This document shows positions 33,403-42,558 of a stretch of 64,000 nt of DNA, piece by piece. The DNA is from Clostridia bacterium (GTDB taxonomy: Bacteria; Bacillota; Clostridia; Oscillospirales; CAG-272), in NCBI GenBank assembly GCA_017456145.1, contig JAFTJZ010000039.1, positions 27,479-91,478 on the forward strand, given 5' to 3'. Numbering within the stretch: the stretch's first letter is position 1; every line of letters starts with the position of its first letter. The notes under the pieces were generated by a model. That model saw only the letters and a program-made list of their open reading frames with translations. It made no database searches and was not told the DNA's origin. The position numbers and the translations under genes are program-made.

Positions 33403-33456
33403 ACAAGAATCGGAATATGTAAAATAATACGATATAAAAAGGAGAAATCATAAGTT

Positions 33457-33726
33457 ATGAAGGCTGTAATTACCGTGACGGGCAAGGATACCGTGGGCAT
33501 TATCGCAAGCGTCAGCGCTGTGTGCGCCAAGGATGGTGCCAACATCTGTGAGATCACCCAGAGCGTGCTGAGCGAATATTTTGCGATGATCATGCTGGCC
33601 GAGCTGGACGGCTTGACCGTCCCTTTCAGTGACTTTGCTGACGAGCTGTCCGCCCTGGGAAAAGAGAAGGGGCTGGCGATCCACACAATGCATGAGGATA
33701 TCTTCAACACCATGCACCACATTTGA
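33457..33726 (+). CDS. ACT-domain protein (UPF0237)
   Basis: 89 residues, AAGGAG upstream. A single ACT domain fills the protein: [20 protein letters not shown], then [20 protein letters not shown] and the C-terminal [24 protein letters not shown] domains bind amino acids and give allosteric control. It lies 13 bases before a UPF0210 gene, a pairing common in Firmicutes. The upstream leader carries the structured repeats, so the two genes may share an RNA-level control. Confidence 0.92.
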   Translation: MKAVITVTGKDTVGIIASVSAVCAKDGANICEITQSVLSEYFAMIMLAELDGLTVPFSDFADELSALGKEKGLAIHTMHEDIFNTMHHI

Positions 33727-33739
33727 AAGGACCATTTTC

Positions 33740-35098
33740 ATGCTCAATACACAAGATATTTTAGAAACCATTAACATGATCCGCGAGGAGAATCTGGACA
33801 TCCGCACCATCACTATGGGCATATCGCTTTATGATTGCATCAGCGAGGACGCGGACGTTCTTTGCCGGCGGGTCTACGACAAGATCACCACCCGCGCGGA
33901 GCACCTGGTCAAGACGGGCGAGGATATTTCCAAGCAGTACGGAGTGCCGATCGTAAACAAGCGCGTGTCTATCACGCCCGCCGCGCTGATCGGCGGAAAT
34001 CTGTCCCCCGACGGCTTTCTCAAGCTGGCGCACACACTGCAGCGCGCCGCTGAGACGGTGGGCATCAACTTCATCGGCGGCTTTTCCGCGTTGGTTCACA
34101 AGGGATACACCGACAGCGCCCGTAATCTGATCTCGATCATTCCGCAGGCGCTTGCCGAGACCGAGATGGTATGCTCCTCGGTCAATGTCGCCACCACCAA
34201 GGCGGGCATCAACATGGATGCTGTTGCCCAGATGGGACAGGTCATCCGTCAGTGTGCCGAGCTGACTGCCGATCGCGAATGCATCGGCGCGGCAAAGCTG
34301 GTCGTGTTTGCCAATGTTCCCGAGGATAATCCCTTTATGGCGGGAGCCTTCCATGGGGTCGGGGAGCCTGAGACGGTCATCAACGTCGGTGTATCGGGGC
34401 CCGGTGTCGTTTGCTCTGCGATCGAACGTGCAGGGGACTGCGATCTGACCGAAATCGCCGATATCATCAAAAAGACGGCGTTCAAGATCACGCGTGTCGG
34501 GCAGTTGGTTGCCAAGGAGGCGGCAAACCGCCTGGGGGCGCCCTTCGGTATCGTCGATCTGTCGCTGGCGCCCACACCCGCCATTGGCGACTCGGTGGCG
34601 CGCATATTGGAGAGCATGGGACTGGAGAGCTGCGGTGCACACGGCACAACAGCTGCACTGGCCATGCTTAACGACGCGGTCAAGAAGGGCGGCGTAATGG
34701 CATCCTCCCACGTTGGCGGCCTTTCCGGCGCTTTTATTCCCGTCTCTGAGGATGCGGGTATGATCGAGGCGGTTGCCAAGGGAAATCTTTCCATCGAAAA
34801 GCTGGAGGCCATGACGGCTGTCTGCTCCGTGGGGCTGGATATGATTGCCATTCCCGGTGACACCAGCGCCGAGGTTATCAGCGGTATCATCGCCGACGAG
34901 ATCTCCATTGGTGTTGCCAATACCAAGACGACGGCAGTGCGCCTGATCCCCGTCATTGGTAAGGGTGTCGGTGAGAGCGTCAATTTCGGCGGACTTTTGG
35001 GGTATGCGCCCATCATCCCGCTCAACACCTGCTCTCCTGCCAAGTTCATTCACCGCGGCGGGCGTATTCCCGCACCGATTCACAGCTTGAAGAACTGA
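33740..35098 (+). CDS. UPF0210/DUF711 family protein
   Basis: 452 residues from ATG 33740, with GAAAGGA upstream; the frame back to 33629 overlaps the ACT gene. Matches the conserved plan of this family: [76 protein letters not shown], and the end [30 protein letters not shown]. It is distantly related to glycyl-radical/PFL folds, but its reaction is not known. It is always short of a glycyl-radical motif, as here. Confidence 0.93.
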   Translation: MLNTQDILETINMIREENLDIRTITMGISLYDCISEDADVLCRRVYDKITTRAEHLVKTGEDISKQYGVPIVNKRVSITPAALIGGNLSPDGFLKLAHTLQRAAETVGINFIGGFSALVHKGYTDSARNLISIIPQALAETEMVCSSVNVATTKAGINMDAVAQMGQVIRQCAELTADRECIGAAKLVVFANVPEDNPFMAGAFHGVGEPETVINVGVSGPGVVCSAIERAGDCDLTEIADIIKKTAFKITRVGQLVAKEAANRLGAPFGIVDLSLAPTPAIGDSVARILESMGLESCGAHGTTAALAMLNDAVKKGGVMASSHVGGLSGAFIPVSEDAGMIEAVAKGNLSIEKLEAMTAVCSVGLDMIAIPGDTSAEVISGIIADEISIGVANTKTTAVRLIPVIGKGVGESVNFGGLLGYAPIIPLNTCSPAKFIHRGGRIPAPIHSLKN

Positions 35099-35143
35099 CG
35101 CTGTCGGGGCGCGGTAAATCATGTAAGAAAACGAGGATATTTC

Positions 35144-35755
35144 ATGAAAAAAGTTGTTTTGAGCCTACTCATTGCCTATCTTTTGGGATCGATCAATCCC
35201 GCGGCAATCGTCGCAAAATTCAAGAAAAAGAATTTGCGCGAGGAGGGGACCAAGAATCTTGGCGCGACCAACACCATGATGGTGATGGGCAAAAAGTGGG
35301 GCGCTTTGGTAATGGCGTTTGATATTGCCAAGGCTTACCTTGCCGTCAAGATCGCAGAGCTGTTGGTCCCCGCTACTGCTGCTGTGGCAATGGCATCGGG
35401 ATTTTTCGCGATTGTCGGACACTGTTTCCCCTTTCATATGAAGTTCAAGGGTGGTAAGGGCTTGGCGGCGTTTGGCGGTGTCGTGCTGGCATATAGCCCG
35501 GGGCTGTTTCTCTTCCTCTTGTCCACAGCGGTCATTTTGATCCTGATCGTCAATTATTCATTTATCATGCCGTTTTATGCCTCGGTGGCGTTCCCACTTC
35601 ATGTGGCCCTTCATACCGATAGTGTGGTGGCGGTGTTGTTCGCCTTTGCGGCATCGCTTTTGATCTTTGTCAAGCACTTCGGCAACTTCAAGAAAGCCTG
35701 CCGCGGCGAGGACGTCAAGGTGCGTGAATATATTCGGACCAAGCTGTTTCATTGA
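35144..35755 (+). CDS. plsY: Acyl-phosphate:glycerol-3-phosphate acyltransferase PlsY
   Basis: 203 residues. Five or so transmembrane helices with the three PlsY motifs: YLLGSINPAAIVAK, GTKNLGATNT and GHCFPFHMKFKGGKGLA. It transfers an acyl group from acyl-phosphate to glycerol 3-phosphate, the first step of phospholipid synthesis in Firmicutes. It stands alone, 45 bases after the UPF0210 gene, and is followed by a strong hairpin. Confidence 0.95.
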   Translation: MKKVVLSLLIAYLLGSINPAAIVAKFKKKNLREEGTKNLGATNTMMVMGKKWGALVMAFDIAKAYLAVKIAELLVPATAAVAMASGFFAIVGHCFPFHMKFKGGKGLAAFGGVVLAYSPGLFLFLLSTAVILILIVNYSFIMPFYASVAFPLHVALHTDSVVAVLFAFAASLLIFVKHFGNFKKACRGEDVKVREYIRTKLFH

Positions 35756-35769
35756 TTAGAAGGTATGGT

Positions 35770-35807
35770 GCGGGGAGAAAGCTTCTTGAAAGAAGATTTC
35801 TCCCCGC
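35770..35807 (+). terminator. Hairpin after plsY, related to the dispersed repeats
   Basis: An 11-bp stem (GCGGGGAGAAA/TTTCTCCCCGC, 35770-35780/35797-35807) with an inner CTTCTT/AAGAAG pair, followed by GCCCCTTTGTC. It stands 15 bases after the plsY stop codon. The layout GGGGAG plus AAGCTTCTTGAAAGAAG resembles other intergenic palindromes in the window. Confidence 0.65.
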
Positions 35808-35951
35808 GCCCCTTTGTCATGAACTTTAATAAAAAATGGATCGACCCGATCGGTAACGATGCGAGCCTATCCGATGGATTTGAATTTTTCGAGAGAGCGG
35901 GGGAGTCCAATGCAGAAATGCATGATAACTCCCCCCCTTTGCTTTTATCTA

Positions 35952-36545
35952 TCACACCATCAATTCCTCGACGCTGCGTTTAGGCACGTAATGGGTGCCG
36001 TTTTGGTCACGATAATAACGGATGCTGCCGTCTTTTCCGACGGGGACAAGCTCAACCTGCTCGACAGGCTGGCCCAGCGCGATGACAAGTGCGACGTGCC
36101 ACTGCGCTGCGGGCAGATCAAGCGCTGTGAGCAGCGCGTCGCTCTGTACGCTTTTGATCATGCAGCCGCCCAGCCCCCGCTCAGTGGCGGCGAGCAGAAT
36201 GCTCTGGGCACAAATGCCGGTGTCAATGGCAAGGAGATGGTTATCTTCCTCGGGGCGGCAGAGGAGAACGATATACCCGCGCGGACGCTCGTGTGGGACA
36301 GGACCATCCCAGTCGGAAAGGTAGCCGGCCCATTTCAGCGTTGGGTAGACGGCGGCGCAGATGCTCTCTCCCGCAACGGCGCAAAAACGCAAGCGCTGCA
36401 GATTACCGCCCGAAGGAGTCAGCGTGCAACATTCGATCAAATCACGCAGGTCGGAATCGGTCAGCCACTGACCGCCAAAGCGGCGATAAGAACGGTTTTT
36501 ACGCAAAAGGGAGGGGATGATGTCGGTGTTTTTTTGGATTTCCAT
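35952..36545 (-). CDS. Nitroreductase family flavoprotein
   Basis: 197 residues, AAAGGAC upstream. Marks of the FMN-dependent nitroreductase fold: RKNRSYRRFGGQWLTDSDLRDLIECCTLTPSGGNLQ, the central AIDTGICAQSILLAATERGLGGCMI and the C-terminal ALGQPVEQVELV. It likely uses NAD(P)H and FMN to reduce nitro-compounds or quinones; natural substrate unknown. It is followed upstream by a SLOG-type gene in the same direction, 13 bases apart. Confidence 0.92.
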   Translation of the reverse strand: MEIQKNTDIIPSLLRKNRSYRRFGGQWLTDSDLRDLIECCTLTPSGGNLQRLRFCAVAGESICAAVYPTLKWAGYLSDWDGPVPHERPRGYIVLLCRPEEDNHLLAIDTGICAQSILLAATERGLGGCMIKSVQSDALLTALDLPAAQWHVALVIALGQPVEQVELVPVGKDGSIRYYRDQNGTHYVPKRSVEELMV

Positions 36546-36558
36546 GAGAATTGTCCTT

Positions 36559-37053
36559 TCATGCTTGTGAAATCATTTCGGCGAGGTTGATGATCTGCAC
36601 GCCGTTGCGTTGAGCATAACGATAGCTGTAGCCCGTGCCACCGCCGTATTTTTGAAAATATGCGACGCAAATATCGCATCCGTCGATCATCTCGCGGTTG
36701 CGCTGCAGCATACAACCGTCGGTGTAGAGGTCGGTGGTGTAATGAATGTCGTCGGCACGGGTGAGGATCTCTTGGTAGAGGTACTTTTCATCGTCATTCC
36801 AGAACTTGGTTTGATCGCGACAGGGGAGATAGAGGTGCAGGCGGATCTGAGGATAGCTTGCCTTGAGCTCAAGCACCTTCAGTGCGGCAAGGGTATCAAA
36901 GCCCAGTGCGCCACCTGCGCGAAAGGTGCGGCATCCGTTGTGGATGAGGGTGGTCAGCGTCGTTTCCAGCAGCTGAGGCAGGTATTTCAGCGCTGTGGGA
37001 TCGATGTGACGGTGACCGGTAAAGCAGGCGGTAAAATCAGTGTTGTTTGTCAT
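36559..37053 (-). CDS. DUF1273/YpsA-like SLOG-domain protein
   Basis: 164 residues. The start at 37053 has only a weak site. Nucleotide-binding Rossmann-like marks: TACFTGHRHI at the N-terminus, FRAGGALGFDTLAALKVLELK, the ILTRADDIHYTTD strand and NREMIDGCDICVAYF, all typical of the DUF1273/SLOG superfamily. Such proteins bind nucleotide-derived ligands; B. subtilis YpsA affects cell division. There is no evidence for a defence role here. Confidence 0.85.
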   Translation of the reverse strand: MTNNTDFTACFTGHRHIDPTALKYLPQLLETTLTTLIHNGCRTFRAGGALGFDTLAALKVLELKASYPQIRLHLYLPCRDQTKFWNDDEKYLYQEILTRADDIHYTTDLYTDGCMLQRNREMIDGCDICVAYFQKYGGGTGYSYRYAQRNGVQIINLAEMISQA

Positions 37054-37064
37054 GGTGTAAATTC

Positions 37065-38579
37065 TTAAAAATACATTTCGTCCACATATCGCTGCATAAA
37101 AACAGGATTGGTGGAGAGGTCAATGACTTCGGCGTTTTGTGCGATCTGCTCGGAGAACGCGCGTTCCTCCCCGCTGAGCAGCATCATGGCGGCGCCGCTG
37201 CCCGCAGCATTGCCCAGCACACGGATCTTTCCCACCAGCTCCTTGGGGATCAGACCGATGGCGGCGCAGCTCTCGGGATGCAGATAGGAGCCGAATCCAC
37301 CCGCCAGCGCGACCTCGTCAATGGTATCGTATGTAATCCCCGCCGTGTGCAGTAGGGTCTCCAACCCTGCGCGAATGGCAGCCTTGGCCAGCTGCACCTG
37401 ACGAATGTCTGCGCGGGTCAGCGTACAAGTGCCGATGTCAGCGTCCTCCTCCATGTATCCCGTTTCATCCAGCTCCTCGATCTCAAGCAACGCCGCCACG
37501 GCGTCGATCAAGCCTGTGCCGCAAAGCCCGACGGCAGGAATGTCCTGCGCCTTTCCGATCAGGTGGCAGTGCAAGGCACCGTCACGCACATCGACGCGGT
37601 CAATCGCACCCTCGACGGCCATTGCACCGCAGGAGATGCCTGCGCCCTCCAGTGCCGGTCCTGCGGCCGTGGAGCAGCAGATCAGCTTGCCCTGATGCAG
37701 CAGAGCCATCTCGCCGTTGGTGCCGATATCCATCAGAAGGGCGGTTTTTCCCGTTTCATGACACAGCCCCGAGGCAAGCAGTGCGGCGGTGATGTCCGCG
37801 CCGATAAAGGCAGAGATGCAGCGGGGGAGGTAGGTGGTCACGCCGTCCTTGACGATCCGCTCGCCAAAGGGGCGCTTGATGAGGAACGGTGCCGCCGCCA
37901 TGGGGGAGGGATCACTTGCTGTCAGAAAATGCAGCATGGCGGTGTTGCCCGTAATGACACGGGCGCGGGGCGCGGGGCTCCTTGCCATCTCGCACAAATC
38001 GCGCTCGGCGGTATCAATACAATCTGCAATGAGATCGCGCAGCGTGTCAAGTCCGCCATGCATGGCAAAATCCACGCGCGAGATGACGTCTGCACCATGC
38101 GCCCGCTGAGGATTGGTGCGGCAAAGAGAGGCCAGCAGCTTGCCGTCTGTCAGGGAATAGAGGTATGCTGCCACCGTGGTCGTGCCGATGTCGACCGCCA
38201 GCCCGGTGCCTTGTGTGCTGTCGGGAGGAGAAAGTAAAAAATTTGTAAAAAAACCTTCTGTCAGACCTTGCATATTGGCGTGATATGTGTTATAATAAAT
38301 AGAAAGCGTTCCAAGCGCGCGGGCAACACAGGCAAGACGACAGCCGGCTTGGATCTGTTCCTTGGTCAGGTGCGCCGCCTCGGCATCGCTCATCGGCGTC
38401 AACGCGCCCGTGGCACGCACGATGCACTTGCCGCATACGCCGCGCCCGCCGCAGGGACGATCCTGGTGCAGCCCTGCACGAGACAGTGCGTCCGCCAGCA
38501 GAACCTGCTCTCCATCTTGATATTCGAAACATAGCGGCGCGTCGTTTGCCGACGTGACGATACGGATGCAAAAGCTCAT
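37065..38579 (-). CDS. RACo-type corrinoid-protein reductive activator (DUF4445/ASKHA, 2Fe-2S)
   Basis: 504 residues from ATG 38579, with AAGGAT upstream; ATG 38603 is a possible alternative. The N-terminus is a 2Fe-2S ferredoxin domain with Cys43, Cys49, Cys52 and Cys84 (RPCGGRGVCGKC, then GCRLAC). The rest is an ASKHA-fold ATPase: AVDIGTTTVAAYLY, LLMDIGTNGEMAL, AAGPALEGAGISCG, LCGTGLIDAVA and ALAGGFGSYL. RACo proteins use ATP to reduce Co(II) corrinoid proteins back to Co(I). It is divergent from a corrinoid protein gene 155 bases away, so the two probably work together. Confidence 0.92.
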   Translation of the reverse strand: MSFCIRIVTSANDAPLCFEYQDGEQVLLADALSRAGLHQDRPCGGRGVCGKCIVRATGALTPMSDAEAAHLTKEQIQAGCRLACVARALGTLSIYYNTYHANMQGLTEGFFTNFLLSPPDSTQGTGLAVDIGTTTVAAYLYSLTDGKLLASLCRTNPQRAHGADVISRVDFAMHGGLDTLRDLIADCIDTAERDLCEMARSPAPRARVITGNTAMLHFLTASDPSPMAAAPFLIKRPFGERIVKDGVTTYLPRCISAFIGADITAALLASGLCHETGKTALLMDIGTNGEMALLHQGKLICCSTAAGPALEGAGISCGAMAVEGAIDRVDVRDGALHCHLIGKAQDIPAVGLCGTGLIDAVAALLEIEELDETGYMEEDADIGTCTLTRADIRQVQLAKAAIRAGLETLLHTAGITYDTIDEVALAGGFGSYLHPESCAAIGLIPKELVGKIRVLGNAAGSGAAMMLLSGEERAFSEQIAQNAEVIDLSTNPVFMQRYVDEMYF

Positions 38580-38734
38580 CTCCGTTATCCTTCCTTTTTC
38601 CATGATAACAATAGTATAACAGAAAACGGAAAAAAATACAAGAGGGCAGAGGGGATTTGTCGCAATTTTTTGGCTTGCGGCACAATAAACGTGAAATCTA
38701 TTTATTACGTGCACAGCACGAAATGGAGGTACAT

Positions 38735-39382
38735 ATGGAAATTTTACAGGAAATGAGCACGCTGCTGCAGGCAGGTCGTGCAAAGAAGGTTGTTGAATTG
38801 GTCAAGCAGGCACTTGCCGACGGTATTGCTCCCCAGGTTATCATGGAAGAGGGCCTTCTGTCCGGTATGGCAGTCATCGGTGAGCAGTTCAAGAACAATG
38901 AGATCTACGTTCCCGAGGTTCTCATCGCCGCTCGTGCGATGACCATGGGCATGGCAGAGCTCAAGGACGCACTGGCGCGTGACGGCGTACAGGCAAAGGG
39001 TACTGCCGTAATCGGTACGGTCAAGGGTGACCTGCACGACATCGGTAAGAACCTTGTCAAGATGATGCTGGAGAGCAAGGGCTTGACCGTCATCGATCTG
39101 GGTGTTGACGTTTCTGCTGAGGCATTCTGCCAGGCAGCTGCTGAGAACAATGCGGACGTTATCTGCTGCTCCGCACTTCTGACCACCACTATGGGTGAGA
39201 TGCAGCGCGTGGTAGAGGTCGCAACGGCGCAGGGTATCCGCAGCAAGGTCAAGATCATGGTCGGTGGTGCCCCCGTGTCCCAGTCCTTCTGCGACAGCAT
39301 CGGCGCGGATTTTTATACCAATGATGCAGCAAGCGCTGCGGACGCTGCTCTGCAGATTTGTCTGGCAAATCATCCCGCATAA
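38735..39382 (+). CDS. Corrinoid protein (MtbC/MttC-like)
   Basis: 215 residues from ATG 38735, GGAGG upstream. Residues 1-85 form the helical cap domain (EEGLLSGMAVIGEQFKNNEIYVPEVLIAARAM). The B12-binding domain has DLHDIGKN with lower-ligand His101, then VIDLGVDVS, CCSALLTTTM and VGGAPVS. It carries a methyl group between a substrate methyltransferase and a corrinoid:folate or CoM-type acceptor. No methyltransferase gene is in the window, only the divergent RACo activator. Strong codon bias suggests high expression. Confidence 0.93.
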   Translation: MEILQEMSTLLQAGRAKKVVELVKQALADGIAPQVIMEEGLLSGMAVIGEQFKNNEIYVPEVLIAARAMTMGMAELKDALARDGVQAKGTAVIGTVKGDLHDIGKNLVKMMLESKGLTVIDLGVDVSAEAFCQAAAENNADVICCSALLTTTMGEMQRVVEVATAQGIRSKVKIMVGGAPVSQSFCDSIGADFYTNDAASAADAALQICLANHPA

Positions 39383-39398
39383 TTCAAAGCTCATAAAA

Positions 39399-39435
39399 AA
39401 ACAGTCGGCCTTTCGTAAGACCGACTGTTTTTTTA
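39399..39435 (+). terminator. Terminator after the corrinoid protein gene
   Basis: AAAAAAACAGTCGG ... CCGACTGTTTTTTT: an 8-bp stem with A and T runs at either side. Confidence 0.85.
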
Positions 39436-39437
39436 TG

Positions 39438-39714
39438 GAGGATGTCGGGGCTCTGCCCCGATCCCCGGTTAAGAAACTTTTTGGAAAAAGTTTCTTAACG
39501 ATCTTCAAAAACTTTATGTGTTTCATTGGAATTGATTCGTTGGGGCGGTGTGCGGCGTTATATGGGAAGGGGATCTCATATGGGCTGCAGGAAGGTGCCG
39601 AAAGAACAGAATCGTAAAAAATGATAAATTGATCCAAAATTCTTGATTCTTTGGAACGCCAAGAACCTTTCTTTTAAGAAAGGTTCTTGGCGGGTGCAGG
39701 GCAGAGCCCTGCTT
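39438..39714. repeat. Two palindromic dispersed repeats in opposite orientation
   Basis: No gene. 39440-39520 holds GGGGCTCTGCCCC followed by AAGAAACTTTTTGG and its pairing arm AAAAAGTTTCTT. 39655-39712 holds CCAAGAACCTTTCTT with AAGAAAGGTTCTTGG and GCAGGGCAGAGCCCTGC, the same plan in reverse. The region separates convergent genes and probably terminates transcription of ftsH on the minus strand. Confidence 0.7.
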
Positions 39715-41838
39715 TTATTCATCCTGCCGATCCTCGGGATCGTCCACGCCGGGGGCATCATCGATCTTGGGGGCGTCGGCAATGTCGGGGGCATCCTCGA
39801 TGGTGGGAGCATCCTCAATGGTGGGCGGGATCAGGTCGTCGGGAGAGGGGGGATCATCCGTCGCTGCCGCAGCGGCAGCCTTCTCTCTTTCCTCCTGCGC
39901 CTGCTTTTCACGTTCGCGCTGCTCGTTTGCCTCGGCACTCTTGCGGCGCTTTTCCTCGGCGATGTCCAGCAGCATCTGCTCGGTGGGCATCTCGTTTTCC
40001 ATGGCACACAGGAACTGGTCACCGTCCATGATCTCATGCTTGAGAAGATATTCGGCAACGAATTTCAACTTGTCGGCGTGCTCGGTCAGAACGGAGCGGG
40101 CAAGCGCGTAAGCCTCGTTGACGATACGCTTGACCTCCTCGTCGATCAAAGCAGCGGTGGCATCGGAATAATCCTGTGTTGAGGAGAAATCTCTGCCCAG
40201 GAATACGTCTCCGCCGTGTCCCGAGCCGTAGCGGATGGGACCGAGAGCCTCGCTCATGCCGAGCTGGGTGACCATGCGGCGGGCGATGCTTGTGGCGCGC
40301 TCAATATCGTTGGAAGCACCGCCGGAGTAATCGCCAAAGGTCAGCTCCTCGGCAACACGACCGGCCAACAGCTGCGCGATGCGCTCTTGCAGCTCCTGCT
40401 TGTAAACGCTGAATTTATCCTCGGTGGGAACGCTGATGGTGACACCCAGCGCGCGTCCTGCAGGAATGATCGAAATGGTGTGAACGGGATCGCCGTACTT
40501 GGTGTAGTAGTCCAGCAGCGCGTGACCTGCCTCGTGATAAGCGGTGTTGCGCTTTTCGGATTCCTTCATGACGCGGGATTTCTTCTGGGGACCCATGACG
40601 ACCTTAAGGAAGGCATCCTCCAGATCGTCGTTGCCGATCAGAGCCTTGTTGCGACGGGCAGCAAGCAGTGCTGCCTCGTTGAGCAGGTTGGCAAGATCCG
40701 CGCCGGTAAAGCCGGAGGTGGTGCGGGCAACCTTGCCCAGATCCACGCTGTCCTCCAGCGGCTTGTTTTTGGAATGAACGCGTAAAATTTCCTCGCGTCC
40801 CTTGATGTCGGGATAATTAACAGTGACCTGACGGTCAAAGCGACCCGGGCGCAGCAGCGCGGGGTCCAGAATGTCGGGGCGGTTGGTCGCGGCAATGACG
40901 ATAATGCCGTCGTGTGCGCTGAAACCGTCCATTTCCACCAGCAGCTGGTTGAGCGTTTGCTCTCTCTCGTCGTGACCGCCGCCAAGACCTGCGCCTCTGT
41001 GACGACCGACGGCATCGATCTAATCGATGAAGATGATGGACGCAGGGGCTTTTCGTGCCGTTTCAAACAGATCACGCACGCGAGACGCACCGACACCGAC
41101 ATACATTTCCACGAAATCAGAGCCGGAGAGTGAGAAGAAGGGAACGCCTGCCTCGCCCGCAACCGCTTTGGCAAGCAGCGTTTTACCCGTACCGGGAGGG
41201 CCAACCAGCAGTACACCGTGAGGAATCTTGGCACCCAGCTTGCTGTATTTGGCGGGGTTCTTCAAAAATTCGACCATCTCGGCAAGCTCTTCCTTTTCCT
41301 CGTCTGCACCGGCGACGTCGCGGAAGAGAACGCGATCCTTTTCATCGGGGGAGGGCGTTTTGACTCTTGCCTTGCCAAAGCTGTTCATGCGTCCGCCGGG
41401 GCCGGCCTTGCCATTGCCTGTTCCCTGATTTGCTGCGCCGGATGCGAAGTACCAGATAAACAGACCCACGATGATGACACCGATGATGATCAGTGGCAGG
41501 AAGGTGGAGAGCAGGGAGGCGGTGTTGGGCTCATATTCACCCTTGAGGGTTCCGTCTGCCATCTGCTGTGTGATGATCGCACCGAGATCCTTGTGGAAAA
41601 TCTCCAGATCGGCGATCTGATAGGTGACTTCCTTGCCGTTTTGCAGTTTCATGGTCAGCACGTTGTCCACCGAGACGTGGAACTCGACAACCTCGCCCGA
41701 TGTGAAATATCGGACGACAGTGTCATATCCGGGAGGATCGGCGCTGCCTACACCGTCGAACATCGGGGCGAGAACAGCCGCAATGGCAACGATAATTATG
41801 ACGTAGAGGAGTAGGGTTTTTATGTCTTTACGTTTCAT
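39715..41838 (-). pseudogene. ftsH: ATP-dependent zinc metalloprotease FtsH, interrupted by an in-frame TAG in Walker B
   Basis: The gene reads as 707 codons from ATG 41838 to TAA, with one amber codon at 41022-41020 (codon 273). Everything else is intact: N-terminal helix, extracytoplasmic part, second helix ([16 protein letters not shown]), Walker A GPPGTGKT, the second region of homology [20 protein letters not shown], and zinc site HEAGH. The amber replaces the Walker B glutamate expected in IFIDEID (GAG to TAG is one base), reading IFID-stop-IDAVGRHRGAG. The unusually long acidic tail has PTIEDAP repeats. It could be a sequencing error, a true nonsense mutation or a recoded codon. Neighbour hpt lies upstream, as in Bacillus. 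Confidence 0.88.
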
Positions 41839-41885
41839 AGATCAGATAAAGATCTCCTTTCGGGAATATCTTTCCGAGGACGGAT

Positions 41886-42470
41886 TTACTCGGACTTGGA
41901 GTCCTCCAAGGTGCTGCGATAGACCTCAGGACGGGGGATGGCGATATAGGGCAGCTGACGGTATTTCTCCGCGAAATCAAGTCCGAAACCGATGACGAAC
42001 ATATCGGGGATCTCACGGCCGACATAATCGGCGACAAGATTTGTGCGGCGACGGCTGGGCTTGTCAAGCAGTGTGGCGATACGGACGCTTGCGACGCCCA
42101 GATCGATCATCTTTTGCTTAAGAGCGGTCAGCGTGCAGCCGGTGTCGACAATATCCTCCACGAGAATGACGTCCAGCTCCTGCCAGTCGTCTCTCTTGGG
42201 CTCCAACTTGAAGCAAAGCTCGCCTGCCACTGTGCCCGAGCGGTAGGACGACGCCATGACGAAGTCCATCTCTACGGGGATGGTCAGCTTTTGCATCAGT
42301 GCCGTGGTGAAAAAGACGGCACCCTTGAGCACGGAGAGGATCAGCGTTCGTCTGCCGGGGCGGGGGGCGTAATCGTGGTTGATTCGATCGGCAAGTCCTG
42401 CGATGATAGTATCCAGCTCGTCAGTGTCGATCAAAATGCGCTCGATATCGCAAGAGGGAAAGTTGTTCAT
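41886..42470 (-). CDS. hpt: Hypoxanthine phosphoribosyltransferase
   Basis: 194 residues from ATG 42470, GAGGTG upstream; the ATG at 42482 precedes that site. The PRPP-binding motif VILVEDIVDTGCTL and the phosphate region LSVLKGAVFFTTALM with VMASSYRSGT are present, plus DFVIGFGLDF-like MFVIGFGLDFAEKYRQLPYI. It salvages hypoxanthine and guanine to IMP and GMP. The order tilS-hpt-ftsH is conserved in Firmicutes and is kept here. Confidence 0.95.
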   Translation of the reverse strand: MNNFPSCDIERILIDTDELDTIIAGLADRINHDYAPRPGRRTLILSVLKGAVFFTTALMQKLTIPVEMDFVMASSYRSGTVAGELCFKLEPKRDDWQELDVILVEDIVDTGCTLTALKQKMIDLGVASVRIATLLDKPSRRRTNLVADYVGREIPDMFVIGFGLDFAEKYRQLPYIAIPRPEVYRSTLEDSKSE

Positions 42471-42558
42471 AGTACACCTCAAAATTGTCAGTATGAATTG
42501 ATATTGGCAGCGTTATGTACGCGAATATCCGATAAAGTCCGATGCGGGGAGGATGAGA

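Noticed and set aside
41020-41022. Pyrrolysine at ftsH codon 273
   Set aside because: The Walker B glutamate is catalytic, so pyrrolysine there would be expected to destroy ATP hydrolysis. A sequencing error or nonsense change is simpler, though the lack of TAG stops keeps recoding open.
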